A stretch of 64,000 bases of DNA from Exiguobacterium sp. KRL4 (GCF_001870785.1 NZ_MOLV01000019.1:1-64000), one strand, 5' to 3'; numbered from the stretch's first letter, positions 8,966 through 18,136 are shown. Notes: generated from the letters alone by a model not told the origin. Program-made: numbers and translations.

Positions 8966-9276
8966 TCCTCCTCTTCTCGAATCAAGGCGAGTGGAATCGC
9001 CACTTCGTTTACTGTCCCTTCAAAATGTCCCCATCCCATGACCCCGTTGACGAAATGCAGCTCGAAACGTGGTTCTTCTCCATCAATCCGGTAAAACCGT
9101 CCCGTCTCGAAGCGACTCGCGTCGACGAGATAACTCTGGGCAATGGCAATTTTCCGGATAATGACCTCAACTTCACTCATGTTGCCGTGCTGCTCGGCTT
9201 TTCGTTTTTGCTCGTTCAACTTCGTCACGAGCATCTCTAATTCATATTTCGACAGTTGACTCATTCGTGTTTCCAT
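8962..9276 (-). CDS. yfhH: DUF1811 protein YfhH
   Basis: The 104-residue protein matches YfhH/DUF1811: an N-terminal helical hairpin (LSKYELEMLVTKLNEQKRKA) followed by a beta domain (GRFYRIDGEEPRFELHFVNG). The ATG at 9276 gives the same length as B. subtilis YfhH and follows AGAGGGGGAG, whereas the frame open to 9300 has no site. Function is unknown. It is the first gene of a two-gene unit with yfhJ. Confidence 0.8.
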   Translation of the reverse strand: METRMSQLSKYELEMLVTKLNEQKRKAEQHGNMSEVEVIIRKIAIAQSYLVDASRFETGRFYRIDGEEPRFELHFVNGVMGWGHFEGTVNEVAIPLALIREEEE

Positions 9277-9335
9277 CAAAAAACTCCCCCTCTTCGTCAT
9301 TAGTATATACGAAAAGAGGAAGTAAAATGGTCCTG

Positions 9336-11396
9336 TTAGCTCGATTTCAGTTCGAGATTCCGTTTGCTTTGTAAGGCATACATTTTCGCATAAATCTGGT
9401 GTTTCCCTAATAACTCTTCGTGTGTCCCACGTTCAGCAATCTGTCCGCGGTCCAGGACGATGATTTCATCCGCGTCTTTGATCGTTGATAGCCGGTGGGC
9501 GATGATGAACGTCGTCCGCCCTTTCGTCAATGTCAGCAACGCTTCTTGAATCATCGCTTCCGTCTCGGAATCGACACTCGCCGTTGCTTCATCGAGCACT
9601 AAAATTGCCGGGTCGAATGCAAGTGCGCGGGCAAAGCTGATTAACTGCCGTTCTCCCGCCGACAAGGTTGCTCCCTTTTCGATGACCGGTTGATCAAGTC
9701 CTTTGGGGAGCCGGTCAATGAACCGATCTGCCCCTACAGCGACGATTGCTTCCCGGATGCGTTCGTCCGAAATCGACGGATTACCGAGCGTGATGTTCGT
9801 CCGAATCGTCCCCGTGAATAAAAATGGATCTTGTAAGACGATCCCCATATGATCACGGACAGCTTGTTTAGGCAACGTCGTGACATCTTGTCCATCAATC
9901 AGCAGTTGTCCTGCTGACGGATCATAAAAACGCATCAACAGGTTCATGATCGAACTTTTCCCACTGCCGGTATGACCGACCAGAGCAATCGTCGCACCGG
10001 GTCGCGCCTCGATCTCAATCTGTTGCAACACCGGGTGACCAGGATCATAACTGAATTCAACTTGTTTGAACTGGACACGACCCGCAAAACGCGGCAAACG
10101 TCCTTTTTCGACATCTTCCCCCTTCTCATCCAGCAGTTGGAACATCCGGTCTGCTGAGACAAGGGCTTGTTGAAGTGGGGACAACTGATTCATGATTTGA
10201 GTGACCGGTTCAAATAGACGGGAGACATAATCGATGTAGGCATATAAAATACCAAGCGATAAAAACGTTCCGTCCGTCAAACTTTTTCCGGCGACGACCC
10301 AAATCAATAAGGCGAGCGTCAAGTTTTTTAAGAAGTATGACAAGTTATGCGACATCAACGCTTCCAGTCGGAGTAATTTCGAGCGTGTCTGATAGTTTTC
10401 TTCGTTTTTCTGTTCAAACTCCGCGAGGACTTCTTTTTCCCGGGCATATGCTTGAATGATCGGCATCGTTTGGATATTTTCATTTAATTGACCGTTCATA
10501 TCGGCGACAAGTGATCGGACCTTGAAGTTGTTTTCCGTCGCTAGTTTTTGGAACAATTGAATCCAGAAGTAGACGATCGGAATGATGACGAGTGAGGCCA
10601 ACCCTAAACGAACATCAAGGAAAAACATCGCCACGAGGATTCCTGCCATCGTGATCAGGCCGGAAAAGACGCGTGCCAGAACACCGAGGTACAGATCACG
10701 AATCGTTTCCGTATCATTGGTCACCCGACTAACGATTTTACCGATTGGCGTCTGATCAAAATACCGGACCGGCAACCGTTGTAAATGTGAAAATACATCC
10801 AGCCGCATCCGTTTGACGATTTTATGGGCCGAGCGCTGAAGCAAAATCTGTTGGATCCAGTTTAAGCCTGCTGCAAGCAATAATAAGATGATATAGAACA
10901 GCGATAACCATCCGATTGCTTTCAGATCTGAGGCATAAAAATCATACACTTGACCTTGAGTCAGCTTCGTGACACCAGGATAACGATACGTGTCGTTTCC
11001 GCGTGTGACTGTCAACGTTCCATCCGTCACACTCCGTTCCCCCCCACTGACGACTTTTTCCGGAACAAAATAATAGCCGTCTTTCGATTGGACGATCGCG
11101 ATCGGTCGCAGGACCGCTGACGCCGGTACATCTGCCGTCTTCGCAAACTGTCGGTCCCCATACTCGACCGTCCCACCTTCACTCACTTCCACCCAATCTT
11201 TTTCGATTGCGACAATATGTTCATCAATGATGACTTTAGCAATATACGGTCCGGTCAGTTCTGCTCCGACCGCCAGAATCAACAAAAACAATCCTAAGAA
11301 GATCGCTCGTTTCTCGTGCATCGCATACCGGACGAGCGAGCGGATGGTCGTTTTCCGGCGAACCGGATCTAATACATAAAGTTCTTCTTCATTCAT
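9336..11396 (-). CDS. bmrD: Heterodimeric multidrug ABC exporter subunit, BmrD type
   Basis: This 686-residue half transporter has a membrane domain and a C-terminal ATPase domain (about 430-686). An insertion of roughly 100 residues (about 60-160) between the first two helices would lie outside the cell, as in B. subtilis BmrD. Walker A (GHTGSGKSS) and Walker B with catalytic Glu (ILVLDEATASVD) are intact, but the signature is degenerate (LSAGE for LSGGQ). The partner has the opposite defect, the standard asymmetry of BmrCD or TM287/288. AGGAGGT precedes the ATG; it follows bmrC by 17 bp. Confidence 0.85.
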   Translation of the reverse strand: MNEEELYVLDPVRRKTTIRSLVRYAMHEKRAIFLGLFLLILAVGAELTGPYIAKVIIDEHIVAIEKDWVEVSEGGTVEYGDRQFAKTADVPASAVLRPIAIVQSKDGYYFVPEKVVSGGERSVTDGTLTVTRGNDTYRYPGVTKLTQGQVYDFYASDLKAIGWLSLFYIILLLLAAGLNWIQQILLQRSAHKIVKRMRLDVFSHLQRLPVRYFDQTPIGKIVSRVTNDTETIRDLYLGVLARVFSGLITMAGILVAMFFLDVRLGLASLVIIPIVYFWIQLFQKLATENNFKVRSLVADMNGQLNENIQTMPIIQAYAREKEVLAEFEQKNEENYQTRSKLLRLEALMSHNLSYFLKNLTLALLIWVVAGKSLTDGTFLSLGILYAYIDYVSRLFEPVTQIMNQLSPLQQALVSADRMFQLLDEKGEDVEKGRLPRFAGRVQFKQVEFSYDPGHPVLQQIEIEARPGATIALVGHTGSGKSSIMNLLMRFYDPSAGQLLIDGQDVTTLPKQAVRDHMGIVLQDPFLFTGTIRTNITLGNPSISDERIREAIVAVGADRFIDRLPKGLDQPVIEKGATLSAGERQLISFARALAFDPAILVLDEATASVDSETEAMIQEALLTLTKGRTTFIIAHRLSTIKDADEIIVLDRGQIAERGTHEELLGKHQIYAKMYALQSKRNLELKSS

Positions 11397-11413
11397 GGTT
11401 CACACCTCCTCAC

Positions 11414-13141
11414 TTACGTTTCTTCACTTTGGCGTTCAAACTGTTCAGCGTACCAGCCTTTAAGTGCCATCAATTGTTCATGTGTCCCACGTTCTGTCAC
11501 TTGACCGTCTTGTAAGACAAGAATCTCGTCCGCATGGGCAACCGCCGATAAACGGTGGGCGACAATCAACGTCGTCGACTGTTCTCGGTTCGTACGGATC
11601 GCATCGATGATTTGCGATTCCGTTTTTGCATCCACTGCTGACAGCGAATCGTCGAGTAACAATAACTTCGGTTTTTTTAACATGGCCCGCGCAATCGACA
11701 ATCGTTGTTTTTGACCTCCCGATAACGTGACCCCGCGCTCCCCGACCAGTGTCTCCAGTCCTTGATCGAGCATCGTGACATCTGTCGTAAACGAAGCAAG
11801 ACGAATCGCTTCGTGCAGTTCTGCCTCCGTTGCTGTTCCGGCACCAAAGAGAATATTGTCTCGAACTGTTTTTGAAAATAACAGGTGTTCTTGCGAAACA
11901 TACCCTGTCCAACCTCGGACCGTTTCAAGTGCCACATCTTCATATGGAACCCCGTTGACTTTCAACATCTCTCGTCCGACTGGATATTCACGTAAGAACT
12001 GACGAAGGAATGTCGTTTTCCCAGCACCGGTCGGACCGACGATCCCAATCGTCTTCCCTTGTTCAATCGTTACGTTCACGCCCCGTAACGCCGGTTGTTT
12101 TGTTTCCGGATACGTAAACGTCAAGTCTGACAGTTCAATCGTTTCCGGGACATCGATGTCGACGCTCGGCGTCGATGTAATCAATGGTTTGACCCGCATC
12201 GTCGATTGAAGCCGATCGAGGCTTGCTGTCCCACGCTGAATGACATTGATCAATTCACCAAAGGCGTACATCGGCCAAATCAACATGCCGAGGTAAATAT
12301 TAAAGGCAACGAGTTGTCCGAGCGTGATGTCGTTCGTGAAGACGAGATATGTCCCGAACGATAAACCAATCAAGTAACTGATCCCGACTAATAATTTGAT
12401 GATCGGTTCAAACAAGACATCGATTTTCGCGACATGCATATTTTTATCAAAGACATCGGTCGTCACTTGATCGAATTTTTTTACATCGATATCTTCTTGC
12501 ACAAATGAGCGGATGACCCGTAGACCAGAGATTGATTCCACGACTTGGTCGTTCATCGTCCCGAAGGCATCCTGCGCCGTCATGAAACGCCCATGAATCT
12601 GACTGCCAAGTTTGTTCATCGCATAGGCAAGAATCGGCATTGGCAACAGTGCCGCAAGCGTCAGTTTCCAATCAATCGCGACTCCCATCACGACTAACGT
12701 AATCGCCGTCATGTTGAGTGAATCGACGAGTGTCAGAACACCAAAACCAGCTGTTCGTTCGACCGCCTTCAAGTCATTGGTCGCGAGCGCCATCAAATCT
12801 CCTGTTCGATTCCGTTGGTAAAACGTCGGGGTCAGTTTTAATAAATGCGTAAAAAACTGGCTTCGCAATGTGCGTTCAAGTAAAAAAGCCGTTCCGAATA
12901 ATTTCGCCAGCCATAAATACGTCAAAATAAAGGACGTGATCGAGATGACAGTGAGACCGATGACGTATTGCATCAGAGTCGTCCGGTCCATAGAACCGGA
13001 ACGTAATCCGTCAATTACTTTTCCAATCAACCATGGGGGCGTCAAATCGATGAAGCCCGTCACGATCAATAATACGACGGCAATCAAATATGATTTTTTA
13101 TGTTCCTTCAAAAACCAACTGAGTTGGCGGAATAGTCGCAC
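11414..13141 (-). CDS. bmrC: Heterodimeric multidrug ABC exporter subunit, BmrC type
   Basis: This 575-residue half transporter starts at GTG with AAAGGAGGG upstream. Six helices fill about 15-310 and the ATPase domain about 330-575. Walker A (GPTGAGKTT) and LSGGQ are intact, but the catalytic Glu after Walker B is Asp (LLLLDDSLSAVD). Only one composite ATP site of the heterodimer should therefore hydrolyse fast. Order, lengths and the upstream leader peptide with terminator mirror B. subtilis bmrB-bmrC-bmrD, where ribosome-targeting drugs induce expression. Substrates here are unproven. Confidence 0.85.
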   Translation of the reverse strand: MRLFRQLSWFLKEHKKSYLIAVVLLIVTGFIDLTPPWLIGKVIDGLRSGSMDRTTLMQYVIGLTVISITSFILTYLWLAKLFGTAFLLERTLRSQFFTHLLKLTPTFYQRNRTGDLMALATNDLKAVERTAGFGVLTLVDSLNMTAITLVVMGVAIDWKLTLAALLPMPILAYAMNKLGSQIHGRFMTAQDAFGTMNDQVVESISGLRVIRSFVQEDIDVKKFDQVTTDVFDKNMHVAKIDVLFEPIIKLLVGISYLIGLSFGTYLVFTNDITLGQLVAFNIYLGMLIWPMYAFGELINVIQRGTASLDRLQSTMRVKPLITSTPSVDIDVPETIELSDLTFTYPETKQPALRGVNVTIEQGKTIGIVGPTGAGKTTFLRQFLREYPVGREMLKVNGVPYEDVALETVRGWTGYVSQEHLLFSKTVRDNILFGAGTATEAELHEAIRLASFTTDVTMLDQGLETLVGERGVTLSGGQKQRLSIARAMLKKPKLLLLDDSLSAVDAKTESQIIDAIRTNREQSTTLIVAHRLSAVAHADEILVLQDGQVTERGTHEQLMALKGWYAEQFERQSEET

Positions 13142-13194
13142 AATCGTTCCCTCCTTTGTCGTTCATATTGGTGTTACCTAATTTCCAAGCACGC

Positions 13195-13240
13195 AAAAAA
13201 GGCAAACTGATTTCCGGAGCAGTCCGAGAATCAATCTGCC
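13195..13240 (-). terminator. Attenuator hairpin before bmrC
   Basis: In minus-strand RNA, GGCAGAUUGAUU pairs fully with AAUCAGUUUGCC (two G-U pairs) and six U follow. It stands 54 bp before the bmrC start and 83 bp after the leader stop, as expected for a transcription attenuator. On the plus strand the two G-U positions become mismatches. Confidence 0.75.
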
Positions 13241-13322
13241 TTTCTAAAGACGATTTGAATCGACGATATGGTCTGCGTGCTCGGGGAACGGATTCCCTGT
13301 CAATCGCACACTGAATGAGTGT

Positions 13323-13391
13323 TTATACGAGTTCGAGAGTCTCCGCCATATTTAGCTGTTTGATCAATGAGATAACAAGTGGCTGTTTCAT
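13323..13391 (-). CDS. Leader peptide of the bmrCD operon
   Basis: A 22-codon ORF begins MKQPLVISLIKQ and ends TLELV. It has an excellent AAAGGAGGA site 9 bases upstream and a sigma-A promoter just before that. The stop codon is followed immediately by ACACT-CATTC-AGTGT, a small hairpin, and then the attenuator. Analogous in position to B. subtilis BmrB (longer, no sequence similarity claimed). Its likely role is to place a ribosome whose stalling alters folding of the attenuator. Confidence 0.7.
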   Translation of the reverse strand: MKQPLVISLIKQLNMAETLELV

Positions 13392-13423
13392 GTGACGGTT
13401 CCTCCTTTTCTTAATCTGAGCGT

Positions 13424-13453
13424 AGAATAGCATAATTGTCGAACAATTGTCAA
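13424..13453 (-). promoter_or_regulatory. Promoter of the bmrCD leader transcript
   Basis: On the minus strand TTGACA (13448-13453), an 18-bp spacer and TATTCT (13424-13429) with a TGC extension upstream of the -10. The spacer and -35 contain the perfect inverted repeat AATTGT-CGA-ACAATT, which could be an operator. Confidence 0.7.
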
Positions 13454-13490
13454 TTTTGTGTCCAAATTTTTAAATCGGAAACATCTCTTG

Positions 13491-14312
13491 TCATATTCCT
13501 TCTTCTTCTTCCTGTTTCACTTGCTCGATCACTTCTGCGACAAGCGCATACGGGAACCCTTTCCGGACGAGCGCCTGCTGCGTTTTTTGCACACGGGCGA
13601 ACGGCTCCAAGTTCCGGTATTTCGGATAATATTTTCGAGCTTGGTACAACGCAGCTGATTCTTCCGTTTCCGCTTCGACCTCTTCGAATACAAGTTGAAG
13701 TCCTTGTTTTGAGACTTCCGTTGAAAAACCGCGTTGCATCAGTGTTTGTTGTAGTTTTTGTTTCAGCTCACGAACCGACCTTCTCGCCAGTTCTTTTTGT
13801 TTTTGCCGTAAAAACTTCAACACTTTTTCGAGTTCTTCCTCTTCTGTAAACTCCGCAAGCGCCTCGTCGATATACGACTTCGGAACCTTCAGGGCTTCCA
13901 GATCCCGGCGAATCTTTCCGGGACCTTGCGGCGTCGTCGCCTTTTTCGTCGCCGTATACGCTTGGGCAAATTGTTGATCATTCAAATACTTTTGATCGGT
14001 CAACCGTTTGATCGCATGTTTCACCGCATGCTCGGGCGTTTCTTTTTCCATCAAATAGGTTTCGACTTCACTCGTCGCCCGCATCCGGTATGACAGATGG
14101 TTAAGCGACAACCGGTAGGCTTTTTGTTGTTCTTCTGCCGTGAGTACTTCCTTGACGAAATCATCTTCTAGCTCTTTGTCGCGCTGTAGATTATATTTGA
14201 TTAAAATATCGACATCGACGGCAAATGCATATTCTTCTTTGCCTTCGCGCTCAATGTAAATATTAAAACGTTCCGTATTTTTCTTTTGGGTGGAAATTCG
14301 TTTGATTTTCAT
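13491..14312 (-). CDS. recX: Regulatory protein RecX
   Basis: The 273-residue protein modulates RecA filaments. It consists of tandem three-helix RecX repeats (for instance RLTDQKYLNDQQFAQAY and LKVPKSYIDEALAEF) after a short beta N-terminus. Length is close to B. subtilis RecX. The ATG follows AAGGAGG. It is divergent from yfhF, the same neighbours as in B. subtilis, and its 3' end lies just upstream of the bmrCD promoter. Confidence 0.9.
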   Translation of the reverse strand: MKIKRISTQKKNTERFNIYIEREGKEEYAFAVDVDILIKYNLQRDKELEDDFVKEVLTAEEQQKAYRLSLNHLSYRMRATSEVETYLMEKETPEHAVKHAIKRLTDQKYLNDQQFAQAYTATKKATTPQGPGKIRRDLEALKVPKSYIDEALAEFTEEEELEKVLKFLRQKQKELARRSVRELKQKLQQTLMQRGFSTEVSKQGLQLVFEEVEAETEESAALYQARKYYPKYRNLEPFARVQKTQQALVRKGFPYALVAEVIEQVKQEEEEGI

Positions 14313-14428
14313 GTCTGTTCCTCCTTTTTCGTCTTCTTCTGCAACGATAACATGTTGAATGAGGTTTGAGTGAAATGGACAAACGGGAACATATGTACAA
14401 GTATCAAAATGAGAGGATGACTTGACTG

Positions 14429-15337
14429 ATGAAGATTGCGATTACAGGTGGAACAGGAATGATTGGACAGGCATTAACGAAACGCTTACTTAACGAAGGA
14501 CACCAGATTAAGATTCTGACACGTTCACCTAAAGCAGCGACCGGACAAATCACGTACGTCGAATGGTTGACGGACGGGGCCTCGCCGGAACAGGAGTTAA
14601 ACGATATTGATGCATTCATTCACTTAGCCGGTGCCTCCATCAACGATGGACGATGGACGGAGGAACGGAAACGAGTCATTCTTGACAGCCGGATCGACGG
14701 GACAAAAGAACTGGTCCGGATCATCCAAGCCCTGGATTCAAAACCAGCTGTCGTTTTATCAGCATCTGCCGTCGGGATTTATGGACAAGACCGCCATCAG
14801 ACTTTTTCAGAAGATACCTCTCTTCCACCAACTGCCGATTTCTTGAGTCATGTGTGTGTTGCTTGGGAAAACTTAGCAGAACCGATTGCCGAGCTTGGTA
14901 TCCGCTTAGTCCATCCACGAATCGGTGTCGTCTTAAGCACGGACGGTGGTGCTTATCCATTGATGCGTCTTCCTTACAAACTGTTTGGCGGAGGAACGAT
15001 GGGCGACGGAAAACAATGGGTCTCCTGGGTCCATATCGATGATCTCGTCGAACTGTTCCTGTTTGCCTTGACGACTGACTCCGTGAACGGTCCACTCAAC
15101 ATCACAGCCCCTCATCCTGAGACGATGCGACGGTTTGGAAAAACAATCGGGAATGTATTACATCGTCCTCACTGGTTACCTGCTCCACGCTTCGCACTTG
15201 AACTCGCCCTTGGTGAAAAAAGTGTCATCGTTCTTGAAGGAGCTCGAGTCATTCCGAAAAAAGCACTCGAAAATGGTTACAAATTTCGGTATGCTGAACT
15301 AAAGGATGCACTTCAAAATCTGGAGCATACAAACTAA
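14429..15337 (+). CDS. yfhF: TIGR01777 family epimerase/SDR protein YfhF
   Basis: The 302-residue NAD(P)-binding protein opens with GGTGMIGQAL (glycine-rich nucleotide loop). It also carries the family motif SASAVGIYGQ and a DUF1731-like C-terminus (PHWLPAPRFALELALGE). It belongs to the extended SDR family with B. subtilis YfhF and SulA-type proteins; the reaction is unknown. A weak AGAGGA lies 11 bases before the ATG. The amidohydrolase gene follows after 15 bp, so the two probably form an operon. Confidence 0.85.
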   Translation: MKIAITGGTGMIGQALTKRLLNEGHQIKILTRSPKAATGQITYVEWLTDGASPEQELNDIDAFIHLAGASINDGRWTEERKRVILDSRIDGTKELVRIIQALDSKPAVVLSASAVGIYGQDRHQTFSEDTSLPPTADFLSHVCVAWENLAEPIAELGIRLVHPRIGVVLSTDGGAYPLMRLPYKLFGGGTMGDGKQWVSWVHIDDLVELFLFALTTDSVNGPLNITAPHPETMRRFGKTIGNVLHRPHWLPAPRFALELALGEKSVIVLEGARVIPKKALENGYKFRYAELKDALQNLEHTN

Positions 15338-15352
15338 TACAGGGGCTGACAC

Positions 15353-16498
15353 ATGTTGGATGTTTTAATACGCAATGCACATATCTTCCCGATTACATCA
15401 GATAATTTTTATGGAGATATTCGAATCAAAGACGGTAAGATCAATGAAATCAATGAACTATTGGACGCCCGAGAAGATGAGCGGGTCATCGAAGCCGAAG
15501 GACGTTTTTTACTCCCCGGGTTCATCGATGCCCATACTCACCTCGGACTTTATGACGAAGGAACCGGGACGGTCGGAAATGATGCCAATGAAACGATTTT
15601 CGCGATGACCCCTCATTTACGGGCGATCGATGGCGTCTATCCGTTAGACGAAGGTTTCAAAGAAGCGATCGAACACGGTGTTACGACGGTTCAAGTCATG
15701 CCGGGCAGTATGAACATCATCGGTGGCGTCACAAGTGTCATCAAGACACACGGACGGTTCATCGATGATATGATTTTACGGAAATATGCCGGATTAAAAA
15801 TCGCCCTTGGAGAAAATCCGAAACGGGTCCATAGTGCCGGACGTGCCGGTGAACTGACACGAATGGGAATCATGGGAATGTTGCGCGAAGCTTTCCTCGA
15901 AGTAAAAATGCAGCGAACAGCAGATACATTCGCCCATCGGATGATCGAACGGGTCTTGAACAAAGAGATGCCACTTCGTGTCCACGCCCACCGTGCGGAT
16001 GATATTTTATCTGCTATCCGCTTTGCGGAAGAATTTAATCTCGACGTCCGGATTGAGCATTGTACAGAAGGTCACCTCGTCGCAAAAGAACTCCAACGAT
16101 TACCGATCGAGCACGTGACGGTCGGTCCGACGTTTACACGAAAATCTAAGATTGAACTTAAAAATAAGACGTGGGAAACGTACCGGGTTCTGCACGAACA
16201 TGGTTTAGAAGTCTCGATTACGACGGATCACCCTTATACACCTGTCCAGTATTTGAATTTATGTGCCGGTCTTGCTGCCCGTGAAGGATTACCCGTCGAC
16301 ATTGCGCTTCGTGCCATCACGATCAATCCGGCCCGCTCGATCGGTGTCGCCGATCGAGTTGGTTCAATCGAAGTTGGTAAAGATGCCGATCTCGTCTTAT
16401 GGAGTCACTTCCCGCTCGATTATCTCGCGAAGCCGTTGATGACGATGATTGATGGGAAAGTAATCTTTGAACATACACATCTCACTTCAATGTCTTAA
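15353..16498 (+). CDS. Amidohydrolase family protein
   Basis: This 381-residue metal-dependent hydrolase has the family architecture: N-terminal beta strands, a TIM barrel with the HxH metal motif (FIDAHTHLG), later histidines in RVHAHRADD and RIEHCTEGH, and the catalytic Asp in ITTDHPYTP. A beta domain closes the C-terminus (VGKDADLVLW). Imidazolonepropionase-like or dihydroorotase-like members look similar; the substrate cannot be told. AGGGG precedes the ATG and a terminator follows. Confidence 0.8.
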   Translation: MLDVLIRNAHIFPITSDNFYGDIRIKDGKINEINELLDAREDERVIEAEGRFLLPGFIDAHTHLGLYDEGTGTVGNDANETIFAMTPHLRAIDGVYPLDEGFKEAIEHGVTTVQVMPGSMNIIGGVTSVIKTHGRFIDDMILRKYAGLKIALGENPKRVHSAGRAGELTRMGIMGMLREAFLEVKMQRTADTFAHRMIERVLNKEMPLRVHAHRADDILSAIRFAEEFNLDVRIEHCTEGHLVAKELQRLPIEHVTVGPTFTRKSKIELKNKTWETYRVLHEHGLEVSITTDHPYTPVQYLNLCAGLAAREGLPVDIALRAITINPARSIGVADRVGSIEVGKDADLVLWSHFPLDYLAKPLMTMIDGKVIFEHTHLTSMS

Positions 16499-16500
16499 AA

Positions 16501-16551
16501 AAAGGTCTTTGATTTTAACGGAAAATCGTTAAAATTCAAAGACTTTTTTCG
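16501..16551 (+). terminator. Terminator of yfhF-amidohydrolase unit
   Basis: GTCTTTGATTTTAACG pairs with its complement (one bulge) around a GAAAAT loop, followed by TTTTTTC. Confidence 0.8.
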
Positions 16552-16623
16552 TTATGAAAATGGCTACTTTTTGTTTGCAAAAAATGTCTTATTTTTGTAT
16601 GTTTTTTCACAAAAATTATTTGC

Positions 16624-16651
16624 TTGCTTTTTTAAAAAAAGAAGGTAATAT
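16624..16651 (+). promoter_or_regulatory. Promoter of the acetyltransferase gene
   Basis: TTGCTT (16624-16629), a 16-bp A/T-rich spacer and TAATAT (16646-16651). It implies a leader of about 100 bases before the gene at 16758. Confidence 0.45.
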
Positions 16652-16682
16652 TATCTTATCCGACAACTGAAGAAGGCATACC

Positions 16683-16712
16683 ATGCGCGGTTCAAACGAG
16701 TCAGACAGGTAG
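16683..16712 (+). CDS. Possible 9-codon upstream ORF
   Basis: MRGSNESDR preceded by AGAAGG six bases upstream, inside the leader of the acetyltransferase gene. No terminator or clear masking hairpin follows, so a regulatory role is only a possibility. Confidence 0.3.
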   Translation: MRGSNESDR

Positions 16713-16757
16713 CTTTCGACAATCATTCTAGCGGTCTTAAGAAGGAGGAATGGAAGT

Positions 16758-17315
16758 ATGCTCAAGCAACGGGAGCTGAGCGACTGCGCTGATTTGTTCG
16801 AACTGATGCAGCATCAAGACGTATATCCGTACGTCCGCCAAAAAACACGGTACTTTGATGAATTTCTGTTTACTACAAAGCAGGCAATCGAAGAGGAAGA
16901 GCGTGGGGAACTGGTCTCACGTACCATCCTAGACGAATTTGACCAACCAATCGGTACAATCAGTTTACTCGATATCGAAGGACAGTATGGGTTTCTCGGT
17001 ACATGGTTAGGTAAACCGTATCATGGGAAAGGCTACAACAATCTAGCAAAAGAAGCATTTTTTGCGGAACTATTTTTTGATCTTGAATTTGAAAGTGTCT
17101 TCATGAAAATCCGGCAGAGTAATGTCCGTTCACAAAAGGCAGCCGAAAAATTGCCGTATGCTTTTTGCGCCGATCAGTTACGACCGGCACTACTCGAACA
17201 GTTGAACACAGGGGAAACCCAGTTCACGTTATACGAAGTGTCTAAGTCCAGCTTCCAAATGTATATTCACGGACGCGAATTCGAAACAATCTACGAACAA
17301 CAACTCGAAGCATGA
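16758..17315 (+). CDS. GNAT family N-acetyltransferase
   Basis: The 185-residue protein has the layout of RimJ/RimL-like GNAT enzymes: N-terminal strands, an IGTISLLDI strand, the acetyl-CoA loop region (GKPYHGKGYNNLAKEAF) and the NVRSQKAAEKL motif near the C-terminal part. It transfers acetyl from acetyl-CoA to an amine, with unknown acceptor (ribosomal protein, spermidine or drug are possibilities). AGAAGGAGG precedes the ATG. It stands alone between two terminators. Confidence 0.75.
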   Translation: MLKQRELSDCADLFELMQHQDVYPYVRQKTRYFDEFLFTTKQAIEEEERGELVSRTILDEFDQPIGTISLLDIEGQYGFLGTWLGKPYHGKGYNNLAKEAFFAELFFDLEFESVFMKIRQSNVRSQKAAEKLPYAFCADQLRPALLEQLNTGETQFTLYEVSKSSFQMYIHGREFETIYEQQLEA

Positions 17316-17342
17316 GAGGAACTTTCCTCTCATGCTTTTTTG
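17308..17342 (+). terminator. Terminator of the acetyltransferase gene
   Basis: GCATGAGAGGA and TCCTCTCATGC flank a short loop and are followed by TTTTTT. Confidence 0.85.
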
Positions 17343-17449
17343 TCGTTCTTTTGGTGCGTAACAAAAGCTCCAAATGGTATGATGATAAGGAAAATTCACC
17401 TGTCGGAAGAAGCTATCATCTCTTCCTATATGAAATGGAGTGATTACTG

Positions 17450-18136
17450 ATGCCTGAACAATCCTTTAAAATACTTGTCGTCGATGACGAAGCACAAATG
17501 CGCGATCTGCTCGTCTCAAACCTACAAAAAGAAAACTACCAGACAACGACAGCCACGAACGGTCAAGAGGCCCTTGATCAAATGCAGCGTGATACATTCC
17601 ATCTTGTTTTGCTCGATGTCATGATGCCGGAAATGGACGGCTTAACCGCTTGTATGCGGATCCGCGAATTTTCGAATGTCCCGATCATCATGTTGACGGC
17701 CCGTTCCGACGAACTCGACCGGATTCACGGTTTGAAAATCGGAGCCGATGATTACATTACGAAACCGTTCAGTCCACGGGAATTATTGGCACGGATCGAA
17801 GCGACCCTGCGTCGCTCGCACCGGTTTACGGTGGATCAGTCAGCAACATTGACGATTGGAAAACTGGAGCTCGATACAGAAAGCCGCAGTGTTCATGTCA
17901 GCGGAAAACCAATCAGTTTGACACGGAAAGAATTTGATTTACTCCATTTGTTTGTCCAAAACAATGATAAAGTGTTTTCCCGTGAACAATTACTTGATCA
18001 AATTTGGGGAGCCGACTACATCGGAAACTTGCGGACAGTCGATACTCACATCAAAACACTCCGTCTGAAGCTTGGTGAAGCCGGCGGCTCGATCCAAACG
18101 GTCTGGGGCATCGGATATAAATTCGAGGAAGTATGA
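17450..18136 (+). CDS. OmpR/PhoB family response regulator
   Basis: The 228-residue regulator has a receiver domain (about 7-120) with acidic pocket DDE, phospho-acceptor Asp in LLDVMMPEMDG, Thr in MLTARS and Lys in TKPF. A winged-helix DNA-binding domain follows (about 135-225; RKEFDLLHLF, RTVDTHIKTLR). Its stop overlaps the kinase start by 4 bp, so the pair is co-translated. The stimulus is unknown. Confidence 0.9.
   Translation: MPEQSFKILVVDDEAQMRDLLVSNLQKENYQTTTATNGQEALDQMQRDTFHLVLLDVMMPEMDGLTACMRIREFSNVPIIMLTARSDELDRIHGLKIGADDYITKPFSPRELLARIEATLRRSHRFTVDQSATLTIGKLELDTESRSVHVSGKPISLTRKEFDLLHLFVQNNDKVFSREQLLDQIWGADYIGNLRTVDTHIKTLRLKLGEAGGSIQTVWGIGYKFEEV

Noticed and set aside
16697-16706. 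A further AGTCAGAC string upstream of the acetyltransferase gene
   Set aside because: An 8-mer is expected about twice by chance in 64 kb on two strands, and there is only one imperfect copy, unlike the pair near liaI.
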